This document shows positions 31,974-34,580 of a stretch of 34,580 bases of DNA, piece by piece. The notes beneath the pieces are model-generated. The model was given only the letters and a program-made list of their open reading frames with translations, did not search any database and was not told where the DNA came from. The stretch's first letter is position 1. The number at the start of each line of letters is the position of its first letter. The stretch spans positions 1-34,580 of the forward strand of contig JAIXRA010000156.1 of the NCBI GenBank assembly GCA_027485465.1, given 5' to 3'. This DNA comes from Bacteroidota bacterium (lineage in GTDB: Bacteria > Bacteroidota > Bacteroidia > UBA7662). Both the position numbers and the translations under genes were made by a program.

Positions 31974-34580
31974 ATGACCTTTCCTGAATGTTTAGCCTTG
32001 TGCTTTGCGACCATATCAAGTCAAAGCGACTCCTTGATCTCCTCGCCTTCCTTTCAGGATGCCGTGGAATACCAAGCCTTCACCCGTTACTCAGGGTACA
32101 GCGTAGGTTGGCTGACGATCCTCAAAGCAGGGAACCACTGTTGGTTTCCGCTCAAAGATTGGTTGGATCAGAGTGGGTTCACCTATCAAAAATTCATTAT
32201 CAATCGAGGCCCCAATGCCCTTGATACGATTCTTAAGGGGTATTCACCCCTACGATTCAGGCGATGGGAGGCCAAGCGTTTTGATTTTCAATCCGGCACC
32301 AAAATAAATGCGACGCAAAACCTGATCATCGATGATCGTTCATGCGTTTGGGTCAACGGTTTATGGATTGAAAAAGAGTACGGATTGACGGCTCGCTTTA
32401 GAGAACAGGCCTTGGAACTCGATTTTGAGGGAACGACCTTGGCGCCGGTACGTCAGTGGTTTGATTATACCTCCCGTTGGAGTAAATCGACCACGAAGAC
32501 CCCCGCGATGTCGAACCATAACATTGGAAAAACAGAACGCACGAGCCTTTCTAGCAAGTCCTTCGAAATTTCTACATGGACAGGGAGCTATCATATCAAC
32601 CTAGAAGATGCTTCTTTCCTAGCCGCCCTCCAATGGGAGGCTGTGGGCCATGCCGGATTCATTGGATTCAGGTTATTCGGATCGGTAACGACGGCCTTGA
32701 ACCGATTGGACCTTGCCTGGCCGGGCCTGGAGCTGCAATGGGCCTGGGGTCGCCAACAACAAATCAATTGCTTGATTTCTCCCTCCTCGGTCTCGGGTCC
32801 ATGGAAAATTTCGGGTAGCAACTCCCTTATGAACCGAACCATTGACTTTGATGCGCCTTCTGGAATCCATTCACGACGGTGGCATCCTCCGGATGGACTG
32901 GCCGAATGGTCCCTAAACCACGGAGCGACCGTCCCTGCCGCCTCCAAAAAACCAATCATCGTTCAACTTCTTCCTGGAAACAACCGAATAGACTACCGTC
33001 GTCTAAATCCATGGGGAGGGATTTCAAATCATCGATTGATGTGGAATATACCAATGGGTATGATTCCGCCAAAACGTTGGAATTACGGGTATGAAATTTC
33101 CGATAGGTTCAAGACGAGCGGATTCTTGGGTTACGGCCTCCATCCCTTCCTAAGTCTGCGTACAGAAATTATACTAGAGCCCAGGAGTGAAGCACCAAGG
33201 CAAGCTGACTGGATGTTAACATGGGCCGGAGCATGGACAGCGGGGCGATTCATGAATGGCCAAACAAGCTGGACCCTCACCAACACCCTGCAGCAGTTTC
33301 AACAACAAGTTCATCTCCATCTCAGCAACCATTTCCAAGGGACTCTGAGGTATCAAAGGAGGCACCTTCAGCGGGCTTACCGTACGAGCCCTGGGTTAGG
33401 ACCCGATTGGACTCCACGGGAGCATTTGGACTTCCTTGCTCAATGGAGCCTCCCAAAAGGATATGGGCTCAAAATGCTCCGCTTGGAAACCCCGCTTCTG
33501 GCGCCAAAGCGAGGATTGTTCGATCGAAAGAATGCGCATTGGCTCATGCAATTTGAAACATGGGGACAACTTTGGTTTTGGAGCTTACCTGAAGGAAGGC
33601 TATCCTGGCAGGGTCGAATTCAACCCAAGCGATCTCCCGCCTCCTTGGTGTACCAAATTACCGGTCAACGACAAGGCTGGCAGGCCTTCTTGCAATGTCA
33701 TTTGCGCTCGGGTCATCATTTCAATGTTACCTATTCAACTTCCAATCCCATAGCATCCCCCGGCCCTTATGCGAATACCATTCATTCAACCTGGTCCTTT
33801 GAGTGGAAATGGATAGGCCTTCAAGGAAGTAGAGCTCTCCGTGTCAGCCTCCATGATCAAAAGACACGCTGGGAGTGCAAAGGACAATTGATGGTACCGA
33901 ATCAACCAAACCAATACCCGCTCATGGCCGCCCATGGCTTGTCCTTCATACACCTTGAATGGTTTGAAGATCGAAATCATAACAAAGACAAAGACCCCGA
34001 TGAAGCCGTTTTGGATGCCACCGGGGGATTTGAGGTCCCTGCCGGCATCCCTTATCAAATGATGGACAATGGTTCAGCACTCCTCGGCCCCTTTCCGAAC
34101 CACAGCCGACTACGAATACGATTAACACCTCAAACCATGCTCAGTCCTGGTTGGGTAAGCGATCACAAGGAATTGGAATTGGTCTCGCTACCAAACTCCA
34201 CGGCCAAATACCGTATCGCCCTGTTGCGTAGCCGTCAAATCTCAGGGACCGTCCAATTTCAAATCCCCACCAAGGAACGACCCCCAAGACCCCCTGGCAG
34301 CGAAGCAGGCGGGATTCTGATTTATGCCCTTCGATTGGAAAAGGATGCCTTTCAATCCATCGATTCCATTCTCCGTAATAGGGCGTCGTTAGGCTTGTTG
34401 TATGATTCGAACAACGCCCAAAAAACACGAACCTTGAGCGATGGTTACTTTGAATTCAATGATTTGACCCCAGGCATTTATTTGGTAGGGCCCCTCCTAA
34501 AGCAGGATGGACTGCCTTATCAATGCCGCCCACAGATGATGGACCTCCGCCAGAAGGAAACGGGCGAAGCGGTGTTTCGA
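31974..34580 (+). CDS. Outer-membrane usher-like protein (partial, runs off the window)
   Basis: 869 codons with no stop; the 3' end is outside the window. Start is ATG 31974, nine bases after an in-frame TGA and ten after the chaperone stop. A short hydrophobic start (LALCFATISSQ) may be a signal peptide. Residues ~25-150 resemble the periplasmic N-terminal region of TcfC/CooC-like or Bacteroidota usher-like proteins: GWLTILKAGNHCWFPLKDWL, then CVWVNGLWIEKEYGLTARF and ALELDFEGTTLAPVR. Residues ~180-640 are rich in alternating aromatic strands such as EHLDFLAQWSLPKGYGLKML, as in a beta-barrel. At 659-680, HLEWFEDRNHNKDKDPDE mimics the D-x-N-x-N-x-x-x-D-x-x-E loop of SdrD-B-like domains common in alternative ushers. 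DGYFEFNDLTPGIYLV (823-838) is a carboxypeptidase-regulatory-like module. Other beta-barrel surface proteins are possible, but operon context favours an usher. Confidence 0.7.
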   Translation, partial: MTFPECLALCFATISSQSDSLISSPSFQDAVEYQAFTRYSGYSVGWLTILKAGNHCWFPLKDWLDQSGFTYQKFIINRGPNALDTILKGYSPLRFRRWEAKRFDFQSGTKINATQNLIIDDRSCVWVNGLWIEKEYGLTARFREQALELDFEGTTLAPVRQWFDYTSRWSKSTTKTPAMSNHNIGKTERTSLSSKSFEISTWTGSYHINLEDASFLAALQWEAVGHAGFIGFRLFGSVTTALNRLDLAWPGLELQWAWGRQQQINCLISPSSVSGPWKISGSNSLMNRTIDFDAPSGIHSRRWHPPDGLAEWSLNHGATVPAASKKPIIVQLLPGNNRIDYRRLNPWGGISNHRLMWNIPMGMIPPKRWNYGYEISDRFKTSGFLGYGLHPFLSLRTEIILEPRSEAPRQADWMLTWAGAWTAGRFMNGQTSWTLTNTLQQFQQQVHLHLSNHFQGTLRYQRRHLQRAYRTSPGLGPDWTPREHLDFLAQWSLPKGYGLKMLRLETPLLAPKRGLFDRKNAHWLMQFETWGQLWFWSLPEGRLSWQGRIQPKRSPASLVYQITGQRQGWQAFLQCHLRSGHHFNVTYSTSNPIASPGPYANTIHSTWSFEWKWIGLQGSRALRVSLHDQKTRWECKGQLMVPNQPNQYPLMAAHGLSFIHLEWFEDRNHNKDKDPDEAVLDATGGFEVPAGIPYQMMDNGSALLGPFPNHSRLRIRLTPQTMLSPGWVSDHKELELVSLPNSTAKYRIALLRSRQISGTVQFQIPTKERPPRPPGSEAGGILIYALRLEKDAFQSIDSILRNRASLGLLYDSNNAQKTRTLSDGYFEFNDLTPGIYLVGPLLKQDGLPYQCRPQMMDLRQKETGEAVFR

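Noticed and set aside
31974-34580. Possible frameshifted or decayed gene at the right end, because only short closed frames appear there
   Set aside because: Codon-by-codon translation from ATG 31974 is continuous to the last base; it is simply cut by the window end.
1-34580. CRISPR array, tRNA/rRNA genes, insertion sequence or prophage
   Set aside because: No spaced repeats, no tRNA-like cloverleaf, no transposase, integrase or phage structural gene was seen; nearly all sequence is accounted for by coding genes.

Overview
This window looks like a chromosomal segment from a member of the Bacteroidota with roughly 50% GC. The lineage call rests on several markers: a type III glutamine synthetase, a DUF4783 gene beside nadC, mutL next to a small 'FKTP-H-RF' protein and two rhomboids, a subtilase with a dockerin-like C terminus, TAnnTTTG -7 promoter boxes, and few clear Shine-Dalgarno sequences. 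The order cannot be fixed from the sequence. No rRNA, tRNA, CRISPR array, insertion sequence or prophage was seen. Genes are packed tightly, often with 4-base ATGA overlaps.

Layout. Positions 1-6729 (minus strand) form one leftward cluster: small membrane protein, mutL, two rhomboid proteases, an endonuclease/exonuclease/phosphatase membrane protein, cysS and a truncated M28-family lipoprotein. Diverging from it is a TlpA-like thioredoxin lipid/periplasm protein (6817-7359), whose stop codon directly abuts the stop of glnN (7360-9546, minus). After a 294-base AT-rich gap come a secreted protein of uncertain family and purL (plus). Positions 12873-18060 (minus) hold lnt, an inositol monophosphatase, an M20 dipeptidase, a DUF4783 protein and nadC. 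A 1287-residue secreted subtilase (18141-22004) is followed by the leftward trio pssA-purS-rsmI.

Positions 23835-28709 (plus) hold an NlpC/P60 hydrolase, a hotdog thioesterase, menF, menD and menB. The first four are joined by ATGA overlaps. The thioesterase is a good candidate for the DHNA-CoA hydrolase step (MenI), so the block covers several steps from chorismate to 1,4-dihydroxy-2-naphthoate. A glutathione peroxidase lipoprotein follows.

The most interesting part is 29409 to the window end. It reads as an operon for an alternative chaperone-usher-like surface fibre: two small secreted subunit-like proteins, a DUF4402 pilin-like major subunit, a PapD-like two-domain periplasmic chaperone, and a very large open frame (31974-34580, running off the end) with an usher-like N-terminal region, a beta-rich middle and SdrD/carboxypeptidase-regulatory-like C-terminal modules. 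A strong hairpin separates the pilin from the chaperone and usher genes, which fits high pilin and low assembly-protein expression. Chaperone-usher pili are best known from Proteobacteria; the pili classically described in Bacteroidota are the lipoprotein-derived type V fimbriae, so this locus deserves a close look.
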